From a bacterium (lineage in GTDB: Bacteria; Myxococcota; UBA727; JAUIJE01): 64,000 nucleotides of DNA. Location: assembly GCA_030431455.1 (NCBI GenBank), contig JAUIJE010000017.1, forward strand, positions 1 to 64,000. The letters run 5' to 3'. Every line of letters begins with the position of its first letter. Positions within the stretch are counted from its first letter, which is position 1. Shown one piece after another: positions 1 through 9,829 of the stretch. Both the position numbers and the translations under genes were made by a program. The notes beneath the pieces are model-generated. The model made no database searches. It was not told where the DNA came from and saw nothing but the letters and a program-made list of their open reading frames with translations.

Positions 1-157
1 CTTTGTCGATCTCGTCGTAGGCCATCACCTCGCCGCCCGAGGCCTCCGCCATCACTTTGGTGATCGCTGCCGAGAGCGTGGTCTTCCCGTGGTCGACGTG
101 ACCGATGGTGCCCACATTGACGTGCGGCTTGCCGCGCTCAAATTTTTCCTTGGCCAT
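1..157 (-). CDS. tuf: Elongation factor Tu, N-terminal part (runs off the window)
   Basis: The reverse strand reads an EF-Tu N-terminus from an ATG at 157, beginning [16 protein letters not shown]. It continues through the P-loop GHVDHGK, whose Lys and following Thr-Thr bind GTP phosphates and Mg2+, and ends in the segment leading to switch I. About 52 residues are present; the remaining roughly 340 lie left of the window. EF-Tu delivers aminoacyl-tRNA to the ribosomal A site as a GTPase in the cytosol. A purine-rich GGAG element lies about 10 bases before the ATG. No tRNA genes lie immediately upstream, unlike many tuf loci; instead an AgmX-like gene precedes it on the same strand. Confidence 0.97.
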   Translation of the reverse strand, partial: MAKEKFERGKPHVNVGTIGHVDHGKTTLSAAITKVMAEASGGEVMAYDEIDK

Positions 158-210
158 GACGCTCTGTCTCCTTCAGAGGTTGCGCGGGACGCCCCGCAGA
201 TGACCGGAGG

Positions 211-238
211 GGTGTAGCAGGGGGAGTGCAGCGTGCAA
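211..238 (-). promoter_or_regulatory. Candidate promoter for tuf
   Basis: On the minus strand a TTGCAC hexamer (233-238) is followed after 16 bases by TACACC (211-216), about 54 bases upstream of the tuf ATG. This is a fair sigma-70-like pair for a GC-rich genome and would give a short leader containing the GGAG ribosome-binding site. It is recognised by eye only. Confidence 0.4.
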
Positions 239-276
239 GGGGATAACCGCCCCCAACGCGCGGGCCGGTGGTCGGC

Positions 277-1476
277 TCAGCGCCCGCGCGGTTGGAGCAC
301 AAACGGGAAGGCCAACCGCCGCGGCTCCGACACCAAGCCCGCGCCCAAGAACCACTCCGACGCCGAGCGGGTCACGCATTCCGCCACCGCGTGGAGCGTG
401 GTGTCGGTCGCGTGCACCTCGACGTCGTCGACGTACCCATCGGGCCGCAACGAAAACTGCAGCACGATGCGGCCGGTCTTTTCGGGGTCGCGCTGCAGGG
501 CCCGGGTCTCGTAGCAGTACCGGACCGCGGCGGAGCGTTCGCGGACCTTGAGCGCGATCTCGCTGCGGTTTTGGGTGAGCAGGCTCGCCTCGTCGTCGGG
601 GGCCGGGGTCTCGAGCGCGGGCAACGCCAACCGGCGCGGCTTGGGCGGCAGCGACACCGGCTTGGGCGGGCGCTGGATGTGGATGTCGAGCCCGGTGCCG
701 ACCAGGCCGCTTTGCACCCCGTCATCGAGCATCGGGCGCGGGGCGAGCAGGCCCCCGGCCCCCTCGCCCAGCTCCGCCGACGACGGGGTCAGGCTCGAGA
801 TGTCGCCGAGGGACGCTTCGAGGTCGTAGCCCGCCGCCCCCTGGTTCACCACGCGCTCGAGCTCGGCCAGGACCTCGCTCACCGAGGGAGCGGGCGCGGT
901 CTGTTTGCGCGCGAGGACGCCGCGTCGTTTGCGCGGGCGGTCGATGCGCTCGGCTTCGGCGCGGCGGGGCCCGACCGCGACCATCACCGGCGCCCCGTGG
1001 TGCTCGGCCCGGTCCGCGGGGTGCCGCATCAACCGGCGCAGGTCGTGCGAGGTGATGCCGCCGCCCATGTCCTCGACGCTGGGCGGCGCGAACAGCAACG
1101 CGCTCACCGCGCAGAGCTGGGCCGCGGCCACCACCATCGAGGTGTGCAGGAGGTTGGCGTCGACAAGCAGCGGCGAGGCCGCGCGCTCGGTGGCCGGCGC
1201 GGGATCGAGCACCAGCGACAGTTCGCCCACCGGGTGCGGCTCGCCCGCGGCCAGGGTCACCGGCACCCCCGCGATCTCGCAGCGCGCGGCGTCGCCCTCG
1301 ACGGCCACGATGGTGACCAAAGCGCCGTTGGGGAGGACGAAGGAGGTGCCGGGGGCGGTGGCCACCCGGCGGCTGTCGAGCAGACAGGCCTGCCAGAAGA
1401 GCAGAAAGCGTCGCGATCGCTTTTGGTTTGGCTCCCGCAGAACCCACCTCCCGGCGCGTGTGACACCGGTTATCAA
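277..1476 (-). CDS. AgmX/PglI-type C-terminal domain protein, membrane-anchored
   Basis: This 399-residue protein has an N-terminal region that looks like a small beta domain, a hydrophobic segment around residues 110-130 (MVVAAAQLCAVSALLFAPP) likely to span the inner membrane, and a long Pro/Arg-rich linker. The C-terminal ~80 residues contain VRYCYETRAL, then GRIVLQFSLRPDGYV, a paired Cys (AECV) and a final FPFVLQP. That C-terminal pattern matches the AgmX/PglI C-terminal domain, a TonB-C-like periplasmic fold named after Myxococcus gliding genes. The family is common in Myxococcota, and the substrate is not known. The gene lies upstream of tuf on the same strand. The start is uncertain because no strong ribosome-binding site is visible, and a perfect 15-bp palindrome (1488-1502) sits just upstream. 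Confidence 0.75.
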   Translation of the reverse strand: MITGVTRAGRWVLREPNQKRSRRFLLFWQACLLDSRRVATAPGTSFVLPNGALVTIVAVEGDAARCEIAGVPVTLAAGEPHPVGELSLVLDPAPATERAASPLLVDANLLHTSMVVAAAQLCAVSALLFAPPSVEDMGGGITSHDLRRLMRHPADRAEHHGAPVMVAVGPRRAEAERIDRPRKRRGVLARKQTAPAPSVSEVLAELERVVNQGAAGYDLEASLGDISSLTPSSAELGEGAGGLLAPRPMLDDGVQSGLVGTGLDIHIQRPPKPVSLPPKPRRLALPALETPAPDDEASLLTQNRSEIALKVRERSAAVRYCYETRALQRDPEKTGRIVLQFSLRPDGYVDDVEVHATDTTLHAVAECVTRSASEWFLGAGLVSEPRRLAFPFVLQPRGR

Positions 1477-1487
1477 CGCGCGGTTCC

Positions 1488-1502
1488 CCCAAATGATTTG
1501 GG
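1488..1502. promoter_or_regulatory. Perfect 15-bp palindrome, candidate operator
   Basis: CCCAAATGATTTGGG has two perfect 7-bp arms around a single central G. It ends 11 bases upstream of the AgmX-like start at 1476. Its position suits an operator or a 5'-leader structure for that gene. No matching regulator could be assigned. Confidence 0.4.
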
Positions 1503-1762
1503 CGGGCCACGCGTGTGGATCTCAGTCTAGCGCCTCCGCCCCCGGCGCATGCCCATGCGGATCTGCGCGCGGTGACGCAGATCGCGGCGCCGCCCCCCGG
1601 ATGTACAAAAGAGGGCGAAGCGCAGGCTCCCTGGTCCGGCCGGGGCCGCGCTTCACATTGCCTTCACCGGCAAGGGTCCCCGCAGGTCATCGCTGCCCTG
1701 GGGTGGGACCGGTGCGCCTGCGGGCGAATTCGGCGGTGGAGGAGGGGGTGGGCCCTCGGGCA

Positions 1763-1778
1763 AATTGTAAACAATTTC
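1763..1778. promoter_or_regulatory. AT-rich inverted repeat upstream of the beta-helix gene
   Basis: AAATTGT-AA-ACAATTT forms perfect 7-bp arms with a 2-bp spacer, inside an AT-rich island in otherwise ~70 % GC DNA and about 150 bases before the ATG at 1931. A TetR- or MarR-like operator or promoter region is plausible, but the regulator is unknown. Confidence 0.4.
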
Positions 1779-1930
1779 AAATAGTTACCTCGCTCCACGG
1801 CACATCCGGTGGGCCGTGGCGGTCGTTTCCCGGGTCCAACGTCGGCCCCCGTGCGCTTGGAGGTGCCAAAGCAAACGGAGACCGAGGGCCCGGGTTGCAC
1901 CGCGCCCAGGTCCTGGCTGATGGTCGCCCC

Positions 1931-3691
1931 ATGACACGCCGCTTCCTTGTCGCCCTTGTCCTGTCGCTCCCGTTGGCCTTCGCGGCGGCCGCCCCGGCCG
2001 CCACCGTCACCGTGGACCAAACCTGCTCCAGCCCGGTGGGCTGCCAATGCCCCTCCGGCGCGTACACCGACATTGGCTGTGCGGTGGCGGCGGCGTTCCC
2101 CGGCGACACGGTTCACATCTGGGGCCCTGGCACCTACGTCGAGCACGGGGTCGACGTGGACAAGGGCCTGACCTTCTTGGGCCAGACCACCGTCGGCCAA
2201 CCATTTCCGGTGATCGACGGCCAGTTCGCGGACGTGATCTTCAACATCAACACCCACGGCGCGGTCACGTTTGAGAACCTCACCCTGATCAATGGCAATG
2301 CACCGCTGGTCCCCGGCCCGTTTGACCCCAACGCGGGCGCCATCTCCACCCCCCAGGGGGCCCTCCTCGGTCCCCTCACGGTGCGCAACTGCGTTTTTGA
2401 CAACAACGCGGGGTCGGCCGGGGCGATCCATGTGGCCGGGACCTTGGTCGTCGAGGATTCGCAGTTCATCGGCAACTTCAGCACCCGGGGCGCGATCGAG
2501 GCCTTCGGCACCACCCACGTGCACAACGCCATCTTTCAATGGAACCACGCCGACGTTGATGGCGGCGCGCTGACCTTTCACGGTTGGCCCTTGGGCAGCA
2601 GTCTTTTTGTGACTGAATCCATTTTCACCGACAATGTCAGTTATCTCGGGGCGGGCGCGGTCGAAATCATCGGCGGCCCCTATGCCAGCATCGACCTGTC
2701 CGGCTTCACCCACAACGTGGGCGAATACGGGGGAGCGGTCCGCATCGCCAGCCTCACGGGGGGCGTTCCGCCTCCCGTCGACATCACCCGCTCCTACTTC
2801 GGAAACAACACCGCCTACCAAGACGGCGGCGCCATCATGCTCAACTACCCGGACAACAAGCTTCCATCGGAGACCGATTTCGTCGACGGAGATTCCTGCA
2901 CCCCGGTGACGTCCGCCCCCTCCCATCGGCTGTCGTTGTCGGAAACGGACTTGGCCAAAAACGTCGCCGCCGGCCGCGGCGCGGCGGTGTTCGGCGGCAC
3001 CGGCGTGGCCCTCGAAATTTTCGACGTGGCCGTCGACGACCACCAGGGCGATGCGCTCTTTTTGCAGGAGGGCACGATCCTGGTCGGCCGCTCCCTGGCG
3101 GTGCGCCACGCCTCGGGGACGGCGTTGGTGGCCGACCACAGCAGCGTGGACCTGACCTCCGCGCTCCTCGCCGATGGCGATTCCGCCATCCGCGGCGCCG
3201 AGACCTGCTTCGGGCTTGAGCATGTCACTGCAGCGGGACACGACACCGCGCTCGCCCACGACAGCTCGAGCGTGGCCAATCTAAAGAGCAGTGTCATTGC
3301 CTACAACCAGCTCGACTGTGGGGGCCCCACCCGTTCGTTGGATCACAACCTCGACAGCGATGGGACCTGCCAGCTCGTCGAGCCCAACGACCTCGCCCAG
3401 GTTGTGGCGCCTTGGCTGGAGCCCGACTACCGCCCCAAGCCGGGCAGCCCGGTGATCGACTCGGCCGATCCCGCGTGCGGCGGGTTCACCAACATCTACG
3501 ACGCCCGGGGCGCGCCCCACGCCCGCCAGGTTGGCGCCACCTGCGACCGAGGGGGGCTGGAGCGGCAATCGTTCGCGTGCGTGCCCGACGGCAAAGTCGG
3601 CCCGAACGAACAATGCGATCCGCTCGTGCCGGGCTCGTGCGCCGGGGGCGACATCTGCCAGCCAAAAACGTGTCTCTGCACGCCGGGCTGA
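1931..3691 (+). CDS. Secreted right-handed parallel beta-helix protein
   Basis: The 586-residue product starts at ATG 1931 with a clear Sec signal peptide (RRFLVALVLSLPLAF, cleavage near AAPAA). Residues ~60-450 are repeated short strands with alternating polar and Gly/Asn turns, such as RNCVFDNNAGSAGAIHV, VEDSQFIGNFS and FTDNVSYLGAGAVEI. This is the pattern of polymorphic-outer-membrane-protein or pectate-lyase-like beta helices that bind or cleave polysaccharide. No catalytic signature is recognisable. The C-terminus carries a Cys-rich module (GPNEQCDPLVPGSC...CQPKTCLC) resembling Cys-rich repeats common on myxobacterial surface proteins. Its stop lies 12 bp before the convergent guaB stop. 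It contains one strict and several loose copies of the iterated CAATG motif. Confidence 0.8.
   Translation: MTRRFLVALVLSLPLAFAAAAPAATVTVDQTCSSPVGCQCPSGAYTDIGCAVAAAFPGDTVHIWGPGTYVEHGVDVDKGLTFLGQTTVGQPFPVIDGQFADVIFNINTHGAVTFENLTLINGNAPLVPGPFDPNAGAISTPQGALLGPLTVRNCVFDNNAGSAGAIHVAGTLVVEDSQFIGNFSTRGAIEAFGTTHVHNAIFQWNHADVDGGALTFHGWPLGSSLFVTESIFTDNVSYLGAGAVEIIGGPYASIDLSGFTHNVGEYGGAVRIASLTGGVPPPVDITRSYFGNNTAYQDGGAIMLNYPDNKLPSETDFVDGDSCTPVTSAPSHRLSLSETDLAKNVAAGRGAAVFGGTGVALEIFDVAVDDHQGDALFLQEGTILVGRSLAVRHASGTALVADHSSVDLTSALLADGDSAIRGAETCFGLEHVTAAGHDTALAHDSSSVANLKSSVIAYNQLDCGGPTRSLDHNLDSDGTCQLVEPNDLAQVVAPWLEPDYRPKPGSPVIDSADPACGGFTNIYDARGAPHARQVGATCDRGGLERQSFACVPDGKVGPNEQCDPLVPGSCAGGDICQPKTCLCTPG
2290..2302 (+). 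repeat. Iterated motif CAATGnnnnTGCA, strict copy
   Basis: Exact match CAATG-GCAA-TGCA inside the beta-helix gene, read in frame as Ile-Asn-Gly-Asn-Ala. It is one of nine strict copies in the window. Confidence 0.8.
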
Positions 3692-3703
3692 CGACGGTCG
3701 CGG

Positions 3704-6342
<2,639 letters not shown>

Positions 6343-6491
6343 GCGCACTCCTCTGCGGGCACGGCTAACACCCGGACGATGCCGCTGCAACGAGCCGCAC
6401 CGACCCAGCGACGGCGGGGCGCGGGCGGTCATTCACCTGCCCCATTGTTCGCGCCGCCCGCTGCCTCTAGGAGACCGGCGGGAGGTGGGGA

Positions 6492-7097
6492 ATGCGGTCT
6501 CACAGTGTTAGGTTGGTGCTTTTGGCGGGGTTTACGCTGCTCGTGCTCGCGGGGTGCGAAGAGAAAAAGCCGGCCCGCATGGAGGTGCACCCCAAGGGTC
6601 CCTTCGCCTTCTCCAGCAAGGGCAAGCGCGAGACGCTGCGCCTGGCGTTTTTCGACGACAAGGGCCGCCCGTACGTGCGCAAACCCAACGCGGTGTTCGA
6701 CGCGGTGGACCCCAGCGTGGTCACCGTGACCGCGGGCGAAGACGGCGCCTCGGCCACCATCGCGCCGATGAAGACCGGCGCCACCGATGTGGTGGTCAAG
6801 GCGTTTGGCCTGTCGGAGACGGTGAAGGTCTCGGTCAACCTGGTGGGCAAGGTCGCGTTCGCCGACGGCATCCCCGACAAGCTCAAGTTGCTGAAGTCCA
6901 CCAAGGTCAAGGTCCAGGTCTTCAATGACCGGGGCGACGAGATCAAAGACCACCCGCCGGTCCAGTACCGGGCCTCCGACTACTGCATCGACGTGATGCC
7001 CGACGGCACGGTCAAAGGCGTGGCATTGGGCCAGTGCCAGGTGATCGCCAGCGTCGGCGGGGTCACCATCCGGCATTCGATTGAGGTCGTGGACTGA
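6492..7097 (+). CDS. Lipoprotein with Ig-like (BIG2-type) domains
   Basis: A 201-residue lipoprotein. GGAGG lies 6 bases before ATG 6492; the signal peptide ends in the lipobox LVLAGC with Cys22. The mature protein has two all-beta modules. The first, around residues 28-115, contains VDPSVVTVTAGEDGASATI and TGATDVVVKAFGLSETVKV, the spacing seen in bacterial Ig-like group 2 domains. The second, around residues 117-200, ends with GTVKGVALGQCQVIASVGG, another typical BIG2 ending. Such domains serve as surface adhesin or scaffold modules; no enzymatic motif is present. Divergent from the exported protein at 6342 and convergent with the HAMP-like protein at 7110, with 12 bp between stops. Confidence 0.78.
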   Translation: MRSHSVRLVLLAGFTLLVLAGCEEKKPARMEVHPKGPFAFSSKGKRETLRLAFFDDKGRPYVRKPNAVFDAVDPSVVTVTAGEDGASATIAPMKTGATDVVVKAFGLSETVKVSVNLVGKVAFADGIPDKLKLLKSTKVKVQVFNDRGDEIKDHPPVQYRASDYCIDVMPDGTVKGVALGQCQVIASVGGVTIRHSIEVVD

Positions 7098-7109
7098 CCG
7101 CGCCCGCGC

Positions 7110-7652
7110 TCAGGCCTGCACCCGGGCCTGTTTGTCGTCGAGCAGGGCTTGGACCGCGGCCTTCTGGTCATCGTCCAGGCCGCCGCGGTCGATGAGGTCT
7201 TGCAGGACCTTCGCCTCTTTGTCGTCACGGGTCTTGAGCGTGTCGATGGCGGCCACGAACAGGGTGAACGTGTCCTTGAACTCGTCGCCTTTGCGCAGGC
7301 CGCGCACCGTCGGGTAGCGGCCCTCGGCCAGCTCCGAGAAATACCGATGCAGGACAAACACCGGGCCCGCCACCCGGTGGGTGACCAACAACCCCAACAC
7401 CCCGAGGGCGATGACCTCGAGAAGCAACATCCCCACCACCAGCCGGAACACCCGCTGCGCGTCGGCGGCGTTGAGCTCGGCGCCGATGGCGTCCGAGATG
7501 TCGATCATCGAGTTCATCTCGGTGTAGGCATCGAGCAGGAAATACCCGAGCACCAACGACACGATGCCCGCCACCACCACGATCAGTCCCGTGTACTTGA
7601 ACTGAAACGAGCGGTCGACGATGGGGATCAGCCTGCGCTTGTGTTTGCTCAT
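7110..7652 (-). CDS. Small membrane protein with HAMP-like domain
   Basis: The 180-residue protein has two transmembrane helices (about residues 20-42 and 70-92) separated by a ~25-residue periplasmic loop. These are followed by THRVAGPVFVLHRYFSELAEG, which has the conserved Pro and heptad pattern of a HAMP linker. The remaining ~70 residues are helical and acidic, with no kinase, cyclase or methyl-accepting domain. It resembles the truncated 'signal transduction HAMP-only' proteins of deltaproteobacteria, which presumably pass a transmembrane signal to a separate partner. The upstream secreted-protein gene (start 9829, stop 7709) is on the same strand 57 bp away, so one transcript is possible. 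Confidence 0.72.
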   Translation of the reverse strand: MSKHKRRLIPIVDRSFQFKYTGLIVVVAGIVSLVLGYFLLDAYTEMNSMIDISDAIGAELNAADAQRVFRLVVGMLLLEVIALGVLGLLVTHRVAGPVFVLHRYFSELAEGRYPTVRGLRKGDEFKDTFTLFVAAIDTLKTRDDKEAKVLQDLIDRGGLDDDQKAAVQALLDDKQARVQA

Positions 7653-7708
7653 GTCCGCAACTTACCGCGCCAGCCGATCGGAGTGAAACCGTGGCACACC
7701 ACGGCCGG

Positions 7709-9829
7709 TCAGCGGCTGAGGTCGATGCGGTCGGCGTTGAGCGACTCGTCCATCGCCTCGCACGACACGTGGCGCGCGTCCCCGACGGGCAAGACCACGT
7801 CAAAGCGCTCTTCGGGTCCGTCCAAGATGCCGTCGACGGGGTCCAAAGGCATCCACTCGCCGCCGGCGGCGGCACACCGGACCCCGGCGAGGGGCTCTTG
7901 GGCTTTGACCGAGAACCGGACCCGGGCCCCGCCTTTTTCGTCCGACAGCTGGGCGGACGAGAACGCCGGCCGGGTCAGAGACACCACGAACGTCGACGAG
8001 ACCGCCTGGTCGGCCCGCACCCGCTCGGGGCCGTTGGTGAGCAGGTCGTCGACCTCGACCTTGACCTGGTAGCGGCCCGGCCCGTAGGTGGTCCCGTCGA
8101 GGCTGACGAAGGGGTTGTCCGACCAGTCCTGGACCATCTCGAAGTTGGTGGACGGGGCCCGGCGCAAAAAGAACCGGTACCGCAGCTCGTCTTTGTCCCC
8201 GTCCTCGACCCAGGCGTACACCGTGCGGTAGCCCCACTCCGGGGTCTGCTTGCCGCTGGGGCGCTCGCTCAGCGTCGGGTAGATGGTGCCTTTGACCCCG
8301 AGAAACTTCTTGAAGGGGTTTTCGCTGAACGTCACCGAGCGGTTGGAGGACTTCTCGCGCGGGTTGCGGGTGACCTTCCAATGGGGGGCGACCACGTCGA
8401 TGCGCTCGATGATCGGGGGCTGGTTGTCGACCAGGTGCGAAATCCGCATCGAGGTCACCGCTTCGCCGCCGCTCAGGGTCGCGCGAATTTGTGCATAGCG
8501 ACCGGGGGGCGCCCGGCTCTTGCCGTCGTCGCCCACCCGCAAGAAGGGTGACCAGCTGTCGTCGGGCTCGTCGGTGTAGCCGGTCCGCACCTCGATGCGC
8601 TTCACCCCCGGCACGTCGACGTGGCCCCATCGGGCCCGGGCATCGGCGTCGATCACCGGGGACAAGACCTCGCCTTGGGGCGCGGATTGGCTCGAGAGCG
8701 CGGCCACCGCCCCGCCGTGGGCGGTGCCGAGCACCACCTGGCCCTTGACCACGGCGAAGGCCATGACCTCGTCGCCGTCGGGGACGTGGCCCACGATCTG
8801 GGCGCGCTCGCCCTCGGCGGTGGCGAGACTGTAGATGCGGCCGTAGGGCCCGGTGCCGAGCAGGAGCCGGCCCTTGTGCAGGCGCAAGGCGTAGGCCCCG
8901 GAGCGCTTGGACTGCCACAATGTCACGGCATTGTCGCTGGCGTCGATCGCCACCAGCTCCGCGCCTTTCACCTTCTTGGGCTTTTTCCGCGGCTGGGGGC
9001 TGTCCTCTTCCTTATCGGCGTTTTTCTCCGAGGTCACCCGGTCCTTCAGCTTGCCCTCCCCGTCGAGGATCGCGGCGAACACCGTGCCCGCGCGATCGAT
9101 GACCAGGTCCGCGACCTCGTCCGCGTCGCTGTCGTACACCGCCACCAACCGGTTGGCGGCGTAGCGGTAGACCCGCCCGAGGTCGCCCCCCCCGACGACG
9201 AACATCCCGGTGCGGGGGTGCACGGCCACGCTGCGCAGGGTCTTTTCATCGGTGGTGGCGAGCTTCTCCACCGTCTTTTTCGAGATGTCGATCTTCAAAA
9301 ACACGCCGACCTCGCCACCCCCCACGGCGTAGATCGAACCGTCGACAAGCACCGCGTCGAGCAAGAACCGCGCGTGCTTCACCTCGATGTCCAGGGTCGG
9401 CGCCGGGGTCTTGCCGGTGGGGTTTTTTTTGCACACCGACAAGCCCGCCTTGGGGGCGGTCAGCACGTAGAGGTTGGCTTTGTCGATGAGCAACGCGCTG
9501 GCCGCGGCGGCCTTGGCTTCGCAGATCAGGGTCGGCTCTTGGCCCCGCGCGATCTTGAACACCCGGGCCGGCCCCGACGTGGCCGCGTACAGCGTCCCGT
9601 CATCGTCGGCGGCGAGGGCGAGCACCGGACCGGGCAGCGCGTCGGCCCAGGCCTCGATGCGCGGCCCCCGCCGGGCCACGCCGTCGGCGTCGAGGGTGGC
9701 GCCAAACATCTCGCCCCCGGACAGGTCTTTGTAACCCTCGACCGAGACGACTTGGGGTTGGCTGGCGGTGGCGGGCACCGCGGCGAAGAGGACGAGCGCG
9801 GCCAAGCCACGCAGACACATGTGCTTCAT
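7709..9829 (-). CDS. Secreted beta-propeller-like protein
   Basis: The 706-residue product starts with a signal peptide (MKHMCLRGLAALVLFAAVP, cleavage near ATASQ). Residues ~40-400 contain repeated propeller-blade elements: LALAADDDGTLYAATSG, VAVHPRTGMFVVGGGDLG, LVIDRAGTVFAAI, RLHKGRLLLGTGPYGRIY and FAVVKGQVVLGTAHGG. They are interrupted by a highly charged Lys/Glu-rich insert at ~265-290. The C-terminal third is rich in beta strands and has Ig/fibronectin-like character (YAWVEDGDKDELRYRFFLRR, GRYQVKVEVDDLLTNG). It is probably a periplasmic or surface binding protein. Its start overlaps the stop of the S55-like protease gene by 4 bp (ATGA), implying translational coupling and a shared task. 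No enzymatic motif was found. Confidence 0.75.
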   Translation of the reverse strand: MKHMCLRGLAALVLFAAVPATASQPQVVSVEGYKDLSGGEMFGATLDADGVARRGPRIEAWADALPGPVLALAADDDGTLYAATSGPARVFKIARGQEPTLICEAKAAAASALLIDKANLYVLTAPKAGLSVCKKNPTGKTPAPTLDIEVKHARFLLDAVLVDGSIYAVGGGEVGVFLKIDISKKTVEKLATTDEKTLRSVAVHPRTGMFVVGGGDLGRVYRYAANRLVAVYDSDADEVADLVIDRAGTVFAAILDGEGKLKDRVTSEKNADKEEDSPQPRKKPKKVKGAELVAIDASDNAVTLWQSKRSGAYALRLHKGRLLLGTGPYGRIYSLATAEGERAQIVGHVPDGDEVMAFAVVKGQVVLGTAHGGAVAALSSQSAPQGEVLSPVIDADARARWGHVDVPGVKRIEVRTGYTDEPDDSWSPFLRVGDDGKSRAPPGRYAQIRATLSGGEAVTSMRISHLVDNQPPIIERIDVVAPHWKVTRNPREKSSNRSVTFSENPFKKFLGVKGTIYPTLSERPSGKQTPEWGYRTVYAWVEDGDKDELRYRFFLRRAPSTNFEMVQDWSDNPFVSLDGTTYGPGRYQVKVEVDDLLTNGPERVRADQAVSSTFVVSLTRPAFSSAQLSDEKGGARVRFSVKAQEPLAGVRCAAAGGEWMPLDPVDGILDGPEERFDVVLPVGDARHVSCEAMDESLNADRIDLSR

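Larger units (their letters stand above)
1477..1930. other. 454-bp divergent intergenic region with two palindromes
   Basis: No credible coding sequence is seen between the AgmX-like gene and the beta-helix gene. The region holds a perfect palindrome at 1488-1502 and a second at 1763-1778, listed separately. The second lies in the only AT-rich patch of the region (about 1760-1790), the likely promoter zone for the rightward gene. The rest is GC-rich without further structure that I could see. Confidence 0.6.

Noticed and set aside
268-1530. Long open frames antisense to the AgmX-like gene and to many other genes (for example 3752-5467 opposite guaB)
   Set aside because: In ~70 % GC DNA stop codons are scarce, so antisense frames stay open. 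Their translations are low-complexity Arg/Pro/Gly/His-rich and have no ribosome-binding sites, while the opposite strand encodes recognisable proteins.
8914-8929. CAATGTCACGGCATTG as a strict copy of the iterated motif
   Set aside because: It has the CAATG half-sites on both strands but neither is followed by TG at the right spacing, so it was kept only as a possible relative.
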